From Acidimicrobiales bacterium (GTDB lineage: Bacteria; Actinomycetota; Acidimicrobiia; Acidimicrobiales; Iamiaceae), in assembly GCA_020439605.1 (NCBI GenBank), contig JAGQSI010000008.1, forward strand, positions 1-18,508: a stretch of 18,508 nt of DNA. The letters are read 5' to 3'. Position 1 is the stretch's first letter; every line of letters starts with the position of its first letter. This document shows, one piece after another, positions 6,627 through 14,320 of the stretch. The notes under the pieces are model-generated. The model made no database searches, was not told the origin of the DNA, and saw nothing but the letters and a program-made list of their open reading frames with translations. Position numbers and translations under genes: made by a program.

Positions 6627-8744
6627 TCAAACGCTGAATGCCCCAACCGGCTGGTCATCTGGGTCATCGCTCGCCAGCACCTCTGGCAGGTCTCCGACAT
6701 AAACGATGGTCAGCAACTTCGTGGCGCGGGTAAGAGCCACATATAGGGCCCGCATTCCTTGGGCTTCTTCAGCAATGATCGCCGCCGGGTCCACTACTAC
6801 CGTTGCGTCTAGTTCCAGCCCCTTGACGATCCCCACCGGAACAACAGTCACCTGGTGGTTCAGGCCTTGTTCTATGGCCACGCCATGGTCAATTCCTGCA
6901 GCCGACAGAGCCTCTGAACAGTCGCTCAAGCGAGAGGCCGGACAGATGACAGCCACATTGCCGCTCTCAACTGCTGCCACTTCGTCCAGCACTGCATTAA
7001 CCAGTGCGGACGCCAGATCGCTCTCCCAGTCGACGCGCACGACAACCGGTTTTCTGCCGTCCTGACGAACCGAACGTGGCGGCGTCAGCTCTGGAGCAGA
7101 CACGGCCAGCACCCTGGCTGCTAGATCCATGTTGGGTCCGGGGATCCGATACCCAACGGTCAGTTCCTCGCGCCGCGGTTCTCGCCGAGACGGCAACAGC
7201 GACAGAATCTCGTTCCAGTCCGCATGGGCCCATGCGCCGGTGGACTGGGCGATGTCTCCTACAACCGTCAGCGAGCCGTTGAGAGAGCGCCGAGCGATCA
7301 TCGCGAGCTGCATGGGCGAAAGGTCCTGAGCCTCGTCCACCACAATGTGACCGTAGGTGCGGATCTCGTCCTCGTCGCGTTTGACCTTACGAGGCTTGGG
7401 CCCCAATAGGGCTCGTGCCTCGTCGAGCAACGGCACATCATCGTGGGTCCATACAACGTTGTCGGCCGATGCCTCACGTTGGCGGTACAGAAGATCTATC
7501 TCACGCTCGGAGACCTTGCGACCGGCTGCTAGATGCAACAACGCCTTGGATCCAAATAGATCGTGCAACAGTTGCGCCGGCGTGAGCACCGGCCACATTT
7601 CTTCCAGCGCTGCTCGTACCGATGGCTCTCGACGAATCTGGCGCCACAACTCGTTGGGGTCGAGAGGTTGGCGAGCCGACTCGGCTAGGTGAAAGGCAAC
7701 TTCTCGCTCCACGAAGCGCCGCCCGGCGTTGTGGTGGTGATAGCGGCGTCTGGCGTCACGAACAATCTCCTCTGATGTCGCTACGGACAACGCGAGGGTC
7801 TGCAGGCCCACCCCAACTCTTAGCGGCCTTCTAAGGGCACGCTTACGGTCCCGGACAGCCTTGGCGAGGATCTTCGACATGACAGCGTGCCCCTTGAGGC
7901 GTGCCACAGCATCGTTGTCTCGCCCCTTTACCCGAACCCCCTCTACAAGGTCTGCCAAAACGGCTAGCTCCACGCCGGCCTCACCGAGCGAGGGCAGCAC
8001 CTGTTCTATGTAGGCGAGGAAGAGTCTGTTGGGACCGATGACCAGAACTCCCTGGTCTTCGAGTGGGAACCTATGCGTGTAGAGCAAGTAGGCGGCACGG
8101 TGCAGCGCTACCACGGTCTTGCCGGTGCCCGGCCCGCCCTGGACCACCATCACCCCTGGTAGCGGGGCGCGGATGATCTCGTCTTGTTCTCCCTGAATTG
8201 TGGCGACGATGTCGCCCATACGTCCGGTCCTCGCTGTCTCCAACGCACGGATCAACGAGCCGTGACCTTGCAGGCCAGCGCCTTCTCCCAGGTCGAGGGC
8301 GTGTTCTCCAAACAGCTCGTCTTCTATTCCGAGTAGTTGACGTCCCCTGGTGGAGAAATAGCGGCGCCGGGCAAGCCCCATTGGCACCCGACCTGTTGCC
8401 CGATAGAACGGTTCTGCCACCGGTGCTCGCCAATCAACCACAACCGGTTCTTGGTTTTCGTCCGAAACAGCGAGACGACCGATGTAGAAGGTTTCTGCGC
8501 CCACCTCTTGTTCCAGATCTATTCGGCCGAACAAGAGCGCTGCATTTCCAAGATTGAGGTCTTGGAGGCGATGGACCACCGTGTCGAAAATTACCTCTCG
8601 CTCAAAACGGGCCTGCTCGGTGCCACCCTTTCCCACTTCGACCATTCCCTTGAGCCGAGCGGCGGACGTGCGCGCCTGCTCAAGGCAGGCGTAGGCACGG
8701 TCTATGTAGGCCTGTTCGGCCGCCATATCGGGGTGGATGGCCAT
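6627..8744 (-). CDS. helD: HelD-like UvrD/Rep-superfamily ATPase (RNA polymerase-recycling motor)
   Basis: 705 residues from ATG 8744; upstream sequence in this frame is not protein-like. Residues 1-60 form a helical arm (AEQAYIDRAY), 85-145 hold the HelD signature (FYIGRL, VVDWRAPVAEPFYRA, RRRYF), 203-210 is the Walker A GGPGTGKT, 470-474 DEAQD, 496-500 GDIAQ, and a C-terminal ALTRATK motif VI closes the helicase core. A long insertion (about 265-455) splits the first RecA-like domain, as in HelD. Family knowledge: HelD binds RNA polymerase, opens its clamps, releases stalled nucleic acids and dissociates the enzyme; actinobacterial forms can protect against rifampicin. There is no clear Shine-Dalgarno site upstream; a second in-frame ATG at 8726 is possible. 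It diverges from the PP-loop gene with a 106-bp shared region. A related UvrD-like helicase with another role is possible but less likely. Confidence 0.88.
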   Translation of the reverse strand: MAIHPDMAAEQAYIDRAYACLEQARTSAARLKGMVEVGKGGTEQARFEREVIFDTVVHRLQDLNLGNAALLFGRIDLEQEVGAETFYIGRLAVSDENQEPVVVDWRAPVAEPFYRATGRVPMGLARRRYFSTRGRQLLGIEDELFGEHALDLGEGAGLQGHGSLIRALETARTGRMGDIVATIQGEQDEIIRAPLPGVMVVQGGPGTGKTVVALHRAAYLLYTHRFPLEDQGVLVIGPNRLFLAYIEQVLPSLGEAGVELAVLADLVEGVRVKGRDNDAVARLKGHAVMSKILAKAVRDRKRALRRPLRVGVGLQTLALSVATSEEIVRDARRRYHHHNAGRRFVEREVAFHLAESARQPLDPNELWRQIRREPSVRAALEEMWPVLTPAQLLHDLFGSKALLHLAAGRKVSEREIDLLYRQREASADNVVWTHDDVPLLDEARALLGPKPRKVKRDEDEIRTYGHIVVDEAQDLSPMQLAMIARRSLNGSLTVVGDIAQSTGAWAHADWNEILSLLPSRREPRREELTVGYRIPGPNMDLAARVLAVSAPELTPPRSVRQDGRKPVVVRVDWESDLASALVNAVLDEVAAVESGNVAVICPASRLSDCSEALSAAGIDHGVAIEQGLNHQVTVVPVGIVKGLELDATVVVDPAAIIAEEAQGMRALYVALTRATKLLTIVYVGDLPEVLASDDPDDQPVGAFSV

Positions 8745-8797
8745 GTGGTGGCAGTTTCGTCGCTTCGTGAGAGGACAGGTAACCCCGTTTATGGGGA

Positions 8798-8826
8798 TTA
8801 GCCAGCCTAGCCGCCGATCGTTATAG
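8798..8826 (+). promoter_or_regulatory. Putative promoter of the PP-loop/dioxygenase operon
   Basis: TTAGCC at 8798-8803 and TTATAG at 8821-8826 are separated by exactly 17 bp and lie 25 bp before the GTG at 8851. The minus strand of the same spot reads TATAAC, so the -10 area might also serve the divergent HelD gene. A perfect 10-bp palindrome, GCAACGTTGC, follows at 8828-8837, over the predicted transcription start, and could be an operator. Match to consensus is partial. Confidence 0.4.
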
Positions 8827-8850
8827 CGCAACGTTGCTAGTTTCAGGGTC

Positions 8851-9969
8851 GTGATCGTTGAGCTGCCGACTGAGCACGATGGAGTAGTGGAGTTCCGGGT
8901 CCACAGCACCACGGCGGACACAACCTCGCTCGTTTGGGCCAAGGGCGAGAATCTCGTGGCTCCAACCACAGGCGACATGGGACTAACAGCGAGCCTGCTT
9001 CCGAACATGCACAGAGGCGAGCCCCTATCGGTTGAGGGCACAGTAGACAGCGGCCTGCTGGAGAGCACCGAGGAGATCCAGGCCATCTTCTCCACGTGGG
9101 ACCGTACCCGCCATGTCGAAGCGCCTTGGTACCACCGCACACCCGTGGAAGTGCAAGGAGTCCGGCCACAGACGATCAACTCGTCTGGGCCCGGCCAAGT
9201 CGCGACGTTCTTCACCGGAGGCGTCGATTCGTTCTATACCCTGCTCAAGCATCTAGATCGCATCGACGCAGTTGTGTATGTCCACGGATTCGATCTAAGT
9301 CTCCAAGACCTGCCTCGACGAAGAGAAGTCACCGAACGACTTCGTCTGATCACCAAATCGCTGGGGGTGGAACTGCTGGAGCTGGAATCCAACCTGCAGG
9401 CCTACGGGGACGAGCACGGCATTGGTTGGCCGGACTACCACGGTGCCGCGCTCGCAGCTATTGCTCATCTTCTCAATAACCGCTTCGGAACCGTGTTGAT
9501 CCCAGCTACCCATACCTATTCCCACATGCAGGGATTGGGCTCGCATCCTCTGCTCGATCGACTGTGGTCCAACTCCACGTTGAAGATCGTGCACGACGGG
9601 GCAGATGCCACGCGGATGGACAAGCTGCGATTTTTGGCGGACCATCCGATCGCACGCGAGCACCTTCGGGTCTGTTGGGCAAACCTTGACCCCCAAAGGA
9701 CCTACAACTGTGGGCGCTGCGAGAAATGCATTCGTACCGGGGTCGCTGTGAGGGTGGCAGGGTTGGATGGCCAGTTTCCAACCATTATTTCGCCATCACT
9801 AAAAGAGGTCATACAGGTCCCAGACATCGGTCGGGGTATCTATTGGAGCATGATGCGCGATGAACTTGTGGCCTCTGGAGCCAATAAGAAGCTGCGAGCC
9901 GCCTTGGACCTGGTGATCGCCCGTCGGCAGTTGAAGGTATGGAAATGGACCAGCCGGATCACCCCGTGA
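8851..9969 (+). CDS. QueC-like PP-loop ATP pyrophosphatase-family protein, function unknown
   Basis: 372 residues from GTG 8851. Residues 1-115 form a beta-rich N-terminal domain that I cannot name. Residues 118-135 carry the PP-loop ATP signature (FFTGGVDSFYTLLKH, the SGGxDS form with Thr for the first Ser). Later blocks are DYHGAALAAIAH, the SHMQGLGSHPLLDRLWS segment and a cluster C275, C287, C290, C293 (CX11CX2CX2C). QueC has a related CX8CX2CX2C zinc site at the same place. Family knowledge: PP-loop enzymes adenylate a carbonyl or carboxyl group so that N or S can be added. The protein is longer than QueC (about 230 residues) and no other queuosine gene is nearby, so 7-cyano-deazaguanine synthesis is not supported. 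It overlaps the next gene by 25 bp from the preferred start, implying one transcript and linked roles. Substrate and product are unknown. Confidence 0.85.
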   Translation: MIVELPTEHDGVVEFRVHSTTADTTSLVWAKGENLVAPTTGDMGLTASLLPNMHRGEPLSVEGTVDSGLLESTEEIQAIFSTWDRTRHVEAPWYHRTPVEVQGVRPQTINSSGPGQVATFFTGGVDSFYTLLKHLDRIDAVVYVHGFDLSLQDLPRRREVTERLRLITKSLGVELLELESNLQAYGDEHGIGWPDYHGAALAAIAHLLNNRFGTVLIPATHTYSHMQGLGSHPLLDRLWSNSTLKIVHDGADATRMDKLRFLADHPIAREHLRVCWANLDPQRTYNCGRCEKCIRTGVAVRVAGLDGQFPTIISPSLKEVIQVPDIGRGIYWSMMRDELVASGANKKLRAALDLVIARRQLKVWKWTSRITP

Positions 9970-10715
9970 GCTCCTTGGCCCTGAGCGAAGCTCTGGCCAC
10001 CAACGGATGGTTAACGGTCGATTCCATCCTTTCGCCTTCTCAGGTCGAAACAGCTCGTCTTGCGCTAGATGAGTTGTTTGAATCCGAGGCAGACATTGCA
10101 GATGATCGTGGGTGGCATAACGAGATATACAGAGTTAGCTACGCGATCATCGCCAAACACCCAGCGCTGTTCGAAATAGCGTTAAGGCCCAAGGTGGTCG
10201 CGCTCGCCAGAGACCTCATCGGAACAGACTGCGTCCTGGCTTCGGCCAACGGGATCGACATCATGGCCAACAGCACCGGCCAGAGGCTCCATCGGGACCA
10301 TCGCGAAACCACTCCAGGACGAACCCTCTATCTGCACATTGTCTGTGCTCTTGACTCGTTTCGCACCGAGACCGGCGCAACTTTGGTAGTCAACGCAAGT
10401 CATCGTCAGCCGCTCGCCGAACGCTCACCCGACGAGATCTCAGCATCGGAGAAGACCCTCCGAGTCGAGGTTGCTCCGGGGGCTGCCGTGGTGTTCGACG
10501 GTTGCGTGGTACACGGCGCAGGGCCCAACTCGACCTCTGAGCGAAGAAGAGCGCTTCACCTGTTCTTCGCCAAACCGTGGGTGCAGCCTCATTGGGACTT
10601 TCCTGCAATGTTTGCCCACCGGGAGTCCGAGCTCACCGACGATCAGCGCCAGTTACTTGGCTTCAACAGCCGCCCACGGCGCTTCAACATCAAAGAACGC
10701 ATCATCGAATCCTGA
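9945..10715 (+). CDS. PhyH-family Fe(II)/2-oxoglutarate-dependent dioxygenase
   Basis: 256 residues from ATG 9945, chosen because GAAGG lies 7 nt upstream; an in-frame ATG at 9939 is too close to it. The fold is phytanoyl-CoA dioxygenase-like: N-terminal helices (LSEALATNGWLTVDSILS), iron ligands H116 and D118 in LHRDH, distal H190 in VVHGAGPN, and an arginine in the ERRRALHLFF segment (about 200-202) to bind 2-oxoglutarate. All catalytic positions are present, so activity is likely. Family knowledge: PhyH enzymes hydroxylate or otherwise oxidise lipids, amino acids and secondary metabolites, so the substrate cannot be read from sequence. Overlap with the PP-loop gene points to a shared pathway: one enzyme joins or amidates, the other oxidises. 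Its 3' end overlaps the convergent DUF218 gene by 63 bp. Confidence 0.9.
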   Translation: MDQPDHPVSSLALSEALATNGWLTVDSILSPSQVETARLALDELFESEADIADDRGWHNEIYRVSYAIIAKHPALFEIALRPKVVALARDLIGTDCVLASANGIDIMANSTGQRLHRDHRETTPGRTLYLHIVCALDSFRTETGATLVVNASHRQPLAERSPDEISASEKTLRVEVAPGAAVVFDGCVVHGAGPNSTSERRRALHLFFAKPWVQPHWDFPAMFAHRESELTDDQRQLLGFNSRPRRFNIKERIIES

Positions 10716-11429
10716 TGCATCGAAGCGCCCGGCTCGACCAACTAGTTCTGGGAGATGGGTCAGTCGAAGGTGTTCGCCCCTAAGCACCTCGGCCGCTTCT
10801 TGAACCGTTGCGGAGGGGGCATCGCTTCTAACCCAACCCAGGTTCCGGTAGGTAGTGAGACGGTCGAACTCACCCAGCATCAAACCGACTCGTTTCGGGG
10901 TTGGGCACCAGCGCCAACCTGTCATCCGCAACGCTGGAGCGCTGTACACACGGATCTCAGGGTGGTGAAGCGCAAACGTGGCCACAACTCGCCTAGCTGC
11001 GAGCGGCCATGCAACACCAACAATCGAAGTGGCCTCGCAGTGCTCCAGAAGAGCAGCCATGCCCAGCGTCACGTTCTCACCGGTGTGCAGAGCCTCACGT
11101 TCGACAACCAGCCGTGACCGCTCAACTCCGGATGCCACGATGGCATCAGCGAACAGGTCCGACTCCGGACGCTCGCCGGAGCGGGAGGGGCCGCCTGTGA
11201 TCAGAGCGAGTGGCGCAACGTTCAGTTGGAGAAGCGTTGACGCTGTTTGCGGGACACGAAAATGGCGACTTCCGAAACAGAAGATGGCATCCATCGAACT
11301 GTCCGGAAGCTGAGTCAGGTCGTCCTCGACCACCAGGTAGTTCCAGACAGTTCTGAAGGCCCGTCGTGCTTCAACGCTGATGGTCGATGAGCGCCAATCC
11401 CCGCGCGCCAAGGGTTCCCTCAAACTCAT
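10653..11429 (-). CDS. DUF218/YdcF-like family protein
   Basis: 258 residues from ATG 11429. The family pattern is visible: a beta-strand plus Gly-Ser turn (DAIFCFGSRHFRVP, 47-60), ALITGGPS (75-82) followed by a conserved acidic stretch (ERPESD), and HTGENV at 115-120 where relatives have a Thr/Asn-x-x-Glu-Asn motif, then a second alpha/beta half (SIVGVAWPLAARR). Family knowledge: ElyC, SanA and YdcF belong here and touch envelope or cofactor biology, but no reaction is established for most. There is no membrane segment or signal peptide, so the protein is probably cytoplasmic. The last 60 or so residues (RLTHLPELVGRAG onward) extend past the usual domain and lie partly in the 63-bp overlap with the dioxygenase. 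No Shine-Dalgarno site precedes the ATG; a leaderless transcript is possible. It is divergent from lnt. Confidence 0.8.
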   Translation of the reverse strand: MSLREPLARGDWRSSTISVEARRAFRTVWNYLVVEDDLTQLPDSSMDAIFCFGSRHFRVPQTASTLLQLNVAPLALITGGPSRSGERPESDLFADAIVASGVERSRLVVEREALHTGENVTLGMAALLEHCEATSIVGVAWPLAARRVVATFALHHPEIRVYSAPALRMTGWRWCPTPKRVGLMLGEFDRLTTYRNLGWVRSDAPSATVQEAAEVLRGEHLRLTHLPELVGRAGRFDASGFDDAFFDVEAPWAAVEAK

Positions 11430-11485
11430 AGCAGCACTAGACGCTAGCGCACGAGTTGTTCAGATACCCGGGGTGGCTTATGTCC

Positions 11486-13066
11486 ATGGGCTCCGATCGG
11501 GCAAACTCGGTCGCCGTGGATGAAGACCTGATCGCGGACCTGACTGAAGTCCCTGACGATCTACCTGAGCCGGTCGAGCGTTTTATCCATCGACCCATGG
11601 TTCGTGCGATCGCAGGAGGCTCAGCTCTGGCGGCTTCATTGCCTCCGTGGGGTTGGTGGCCCATGGCATTCGTGGGGATTGCTCTACTCGATCGGCTTCT
11701 GGCTGGAGCATCGTGGCGTTCACGTTTGTGGCGAGGATCTGTAGTTGGGTGGGTTCTGTTCTTCCCGACGATCCTTTGGATCTCACAGCTCACCGCACCC
11801 GGCTATGTGGTTGCCTCGTTGTTCTTCGGTGGACTTATCGGAATTGGCTGTATCGCCATACCGCCGCATTCGGGTAGAGGTTTCGCCCTGATCGGTATCT
11901 GGGTTCTGGTCGAATCGCTCCGGACCGCTTGGCCCTTCGGTGGAGTTCCGTTGTCGCTGTTGGCAGTCGGTCAGGTAGCGGGACCGCTGTGGCCCATCGC
12001 CCGCATCGGCGGTGTTCTCGCAATGGGGGCCGCCACCGTTGCCATCGGAATTGCGCTCAGCGCAGCTTTCGATCGCCACCACACCAAGACCGCAGCGTTC
12101 GCTCTGGGAGCGATTGCCCTAGTGGGTCTCTCGCTGGTGGCTCCGAGTGGCAATCCGACCGGCGAGAGGGTGGACATTGCATTCGTGCAAGGTGGAGGCC
12201 CTCAGGGGACAAGAGCCATCAACACGGACCGGCGCAAGGTATTCGAACGTCACCTCGTTGCAACCGAAGAGGTGCCACAGGGCATGGACATGGTGCTCTG
12301 GCCAGAGAACGTGGTCGACACAGATGGCGATGTTCAGGACTCGATCGAGGGCCGAGAGCTGGAGGATCTGGCGAGGCGAATGAATGCGCCTCTGTCGGTT
12401 GGCACCGTTGAGGGAGTGAGCGACGTGAACTTCCGCAACTCGCAACAGGTGGTCGATGCCGATGGCAACTGGACTGATCGCTTTGTGAAGGTGCAGAGGG
12501 TCCCGTTCGGGGAGTGGGTTCCGTTTCGGTCCTTGATCGAACGGGTAGCGCCCGACACGCTCGCTGCTCGGGACGCCACGATTTCCCACGAGAGCGGGCT
12601 ATTGACCATCGGCGAAACGAAAGTAGCCACCGCCATCTCCTGGGAAGTTTTCTTCGGACACCGAGCACGTTCGGGGGTTGAGGCCGGCGGCGAGTTGGTC
12701 TACAACCCCACCAACGGTTCCACCTACACCGGCACGTTCGTGCAGACCCAACAGATTGCTTCTTCTAAGCTTCGGGCCATAGAAACCGGGCGGTGGCTGG
12801 TGCAGGTTGCTCCTACCGGCTTCAGTGCCTACGTCAGCCCCGTTGGAGACGTCTACCAACGCACCGGCACCAAGGAACGAGCCGTCGAGGTCCGACGCGA
12901 AGTGCCGCTGAGAGACGGGCTCACCTGGTACACCCGAAGCGGGGACATGCCGAGTCGCCTGATGGCCGTGGTGCTGGTCGGACTCGGCTGGGGACTTCAT
13001 CAACTTGGGCGAAGAGGTTCCTCAAAACCCTCCGAGTCCGAGCTCACACCTCAAGCAGAAGGGTGA
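11486..13066 (+). CDS. lnt: Apolipoprotein N-acyltransferase homologue with Ser at the catalytic Cys position
   Basis: 526 residues from ATG 11486 (GGGGTGG 9 nt upstream); ATG 11480 is the alternative. An acidic cytoplasmic N-terminus is followed by about six membrane segments (residues 40-220) and a nitrilase-fold (CN_hydrolase) domain from about 228, then a last hydrophobic segment near 495-510. Family knowledge: Lnt transfers an acyl chain from phospholipid to the N-terminal Cys of lipoproteins, using a Glu-Lys-Cys triad. Seen: E274 in LWPEN and K335 in VKVQRVPFGEW match E. coli E267 and K335, but the nucleophile position reads ISWEVFF with S385 (codon TCC) where C is expected (E. coli C387, CYE). 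The rest of the domain is well conserved, arguing against decay. Two lipoproteins encoded in this window are potential substrates. It ends in a 23-bp convergent overlap with dtd. Confidence 0.9.
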   Translation: MGSDRANSVAVDEDLIADLTEVPDDLPEPVERFIHRPMVRAIAGGSALAASLPPWGWWPMAFVGIALLDRLLAGASWRSRLWRGSVVGWVLFFPTILWISQLTAPGYVVASLFFGGLIGIGCIAIPPHSGRGFALIGIWVLVESLRTAWPFGGVPLSLLAVGQVAGPLWPIARIGGVLAMGAATVAIGIALSAAFDRHHTKTAAFALGAIALVGLSLVAPSGNPTGERVDIAFVQGGGPQGTRAINTDRRKVFERHLVATEEVPQGMDMVLWPENVVDTDGDVQDSIEGRELEDLARRMNAPLSVGTVEGVSDVNFRNSQQVVDADGNWTDRFVKVQRVPFGEWVPFRSLIERVAPDTLAARDATISHESGLLTIGETKVATAISWEVFFGHRARSGVEAGGELVYNPTNGSTYTGTFVQTQQIASSKLRAIETGRWLVQVAPTGFSAYVSPVGDVYQRTGTKERAVEVRREVPLRDGLTWYTRSGDMPSRLMAVVLVGLGWGLHQLGRRGSSKPSESELTPQAEG

Positions 13067-13508
13067 CCGGACCGTCATTGACGAGCTCAACCGCCATGTC
13101 GGCACGGAAGCGCCCAGTGCCAACTTTGGCCCCAAGCGCTCGAAGCTCGTCGCAGAGCATTCCAATCAACGGCTCGGCTTGATCTGGACTCGCGGCCTTA
13201 ATCCATGATGGTCGTCGGCCTTTTCTGGTGTCGCCATAGAGCGTGAACTGCGAGACCACCAGTATCTCTGCTCCAACTGCCCCCACGGACAGGTCCATTC
13301 GACCATCAGAACCACCGACGGGATCTTCGAACACTCGCAGGTTCCATATCTTGGCGGCCAACGCCTCGGCCTGCGTTGGAGCATCCTCATGGGTCACTCC
13401 AACCAGAGCAAGCAGACCTTTACCTATCCGAGCGGTTACGAGGCCTTCGTCAGGTCCGCTTTGGATAGTGACAGATGCGCTGTTCACCCGCTGCACTAGT
13501 GCTCGCAT
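13044..13508 (-). CDS. dtd: D-aminoacyl-tRNA deacylase
   Basis: 154 residues from ATG 13508, the normal length for this family. The start MRALVQRV, the central SQFTLYGDTRKGRRPS motif (substrate Ser-Gln and Thr region) and the NDGPVT motif near the C-terminus, which supplies the Gly-cisPro-type chiral-proofreading element together with the conserved Gly-Pro, identify it clearly. Family knowledge: it is a cytoplasmic homodimer that removes D-amino acids (and Gly from tRNA-Ala) from mischarged tRNAs. It follows the TauE/SafE gene by 23 bp on the same strand and may share the persulfide-operon transcript, though no functional link is known. Its stop codon overlaps the end of lnt. Upstream extension of this frame has no family similarity. 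Confidence 0.95.
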   Translation of the reverse strand: MRALVQRVNSASVTIQSGPDEGLVTARIGKGLLALVGVTHEDAPTQAEALAAKIWNLRVFEDPVGGSDGRMDLSVGAVGAEILVVSQFTLYGDTRKGRRPSWIKAASPDQAEPLIGMLCDELRALGAKVGTGRFRADMAVELVNDGPVTLLLEV

Positions 13509-13531
13509 GGGGCGATCCTGCCACGTCTGAC

Positions 13532-14320
13532 TCAGAGCAATGCCATACCTGCAGCTATTCCGTTGGCGATTGCCACTAGAACCAACAGTGCAGCGAAGGC
13601 TCGCAGCGATTTCTCGGGAGGAAGTCTGTGGGCGAAGTGAGACCCAACTCCAGAGCCGACGAGCATCGTCACGGTGAATGGGACGGCGATCTCCCAGTCC
13701 ACCGCACCTAGGCCACGAAAACCGAGTGCAACCGCCGCGTTGCCCGCGATCACTACAAGTGATGTTCCAATGGCCACTGGCATCGACATTCCTAGGGCGA
13801 GGGTCAATGCGGGGACGATCACAAAGCCACCGCCCACCCCGAACAGGCCTGTGAGAAATCCAACTACGGTGCCAGCAGCAAATATCCGTAGCACTCCGAG
13901 CAGGTCCCAAGAACGGGCCTCGGCCCCGTCCTGGCCCATCGCTAGTTCCTCGCCCACTCGGGTGCACGACGGGCAAGCGGTGAGCATCCGATGCGCTGCC
14001 AACAGAATCAGTACCGAGAAGCCCGCCATCAAGACATCCGGGTTGATCCGTTCGTTCAAGTGGGCACCCAGCCATGAGCCACCGATACCGGTTGCCACGA
14101 ATGCTCCGGCCGATCCCCAGCGGACACGGCCGTGGCGCCCATGGCCAATCGAGCCAATCCCCGCAGAGATACCTACTGCTACCAGGGAGGTAGCAGTAGC
14201 GGCTCCCGCGGATTGGCCTGCCACATGGACAAGCACTGGTACAGCGAGGATTGATCCCCCACCACCAAGAGCCCCAAGGGCAGCGCCTATGAGCAGGCCG
14301 AGACCAACTGCTACGAGCAC
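13532..14320 (-). CDS. TauE/SafE (TSUP) family sulfur-anion exporter
   Basis: 262 residues from GTG 14320, whose G is also the last base of the upstream gene's TAG stop (TAGTG), so translational coupling is likely. The protein is hydrophobic with about eight membrane segments in two repeated halves, each opening with a Gly-rich turn: GALGGGGSILAVPVL (16-30) and GLFGVGGGFVIVPAL in the second half. This duplicated pattern is the TSUP hallmark. Family knowledge: members export sulfite, sulfoacetate or related anions. Placed after a persulfide dioxygenase, sulfite or thiosulfate export is the natural role. Oddity: a CPSC pair at 116-119 sits in the hydrophilic loop that joins the two halves; a thiol or persulfide contact there is only inference. 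Confidence 0.9.
   Translation of the reverse strand: MLVAVGLGLLIGAALGALGGGGSILAVPVLVHVAGQSAGAATATSLVAVGISAGIGSIGHGRHGRVRWGSAGAFVATGIGGSWLGAHLNERINPDVLMAGFSVLILLAAHRMLTACPSCTRVGEELAMGQDGAEARSWDLLGVLRIFAAGTVVGFLTGLFGVGGGFVIVPALTLALGMSMPVAIGTSLVVIAGNAAVALGFRGLGAVDWEIAVPFTVTMLVGSGVGSHFAHRLPPEKSLRAFAALLVLVAIANGIAAGMALL

Noticed and set aside
8779..8797. CCCC/GGGG hairpin in the HelD/PP-loop divergent region
   Set aside because: Only a 4-bp stem with a 6-nt loop; too weak to call a terminator or riboswitch.
8745..9215. Upstream extension of the HelD frame into the divergent PP-loop gene
   Set aside because: The extension is antisense to a conserved gene and has no HelD similarity; ATG 8744 begins the family-like helical arm.
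8851..9969. Assignment of the PP-loop gene as queC (queuosine biosynthesis)
   Set aside because: It is about 140 residues longer, has CX11 rather than CX8 before the CX2CX2C, and no queD, queE or queF lies nearby.
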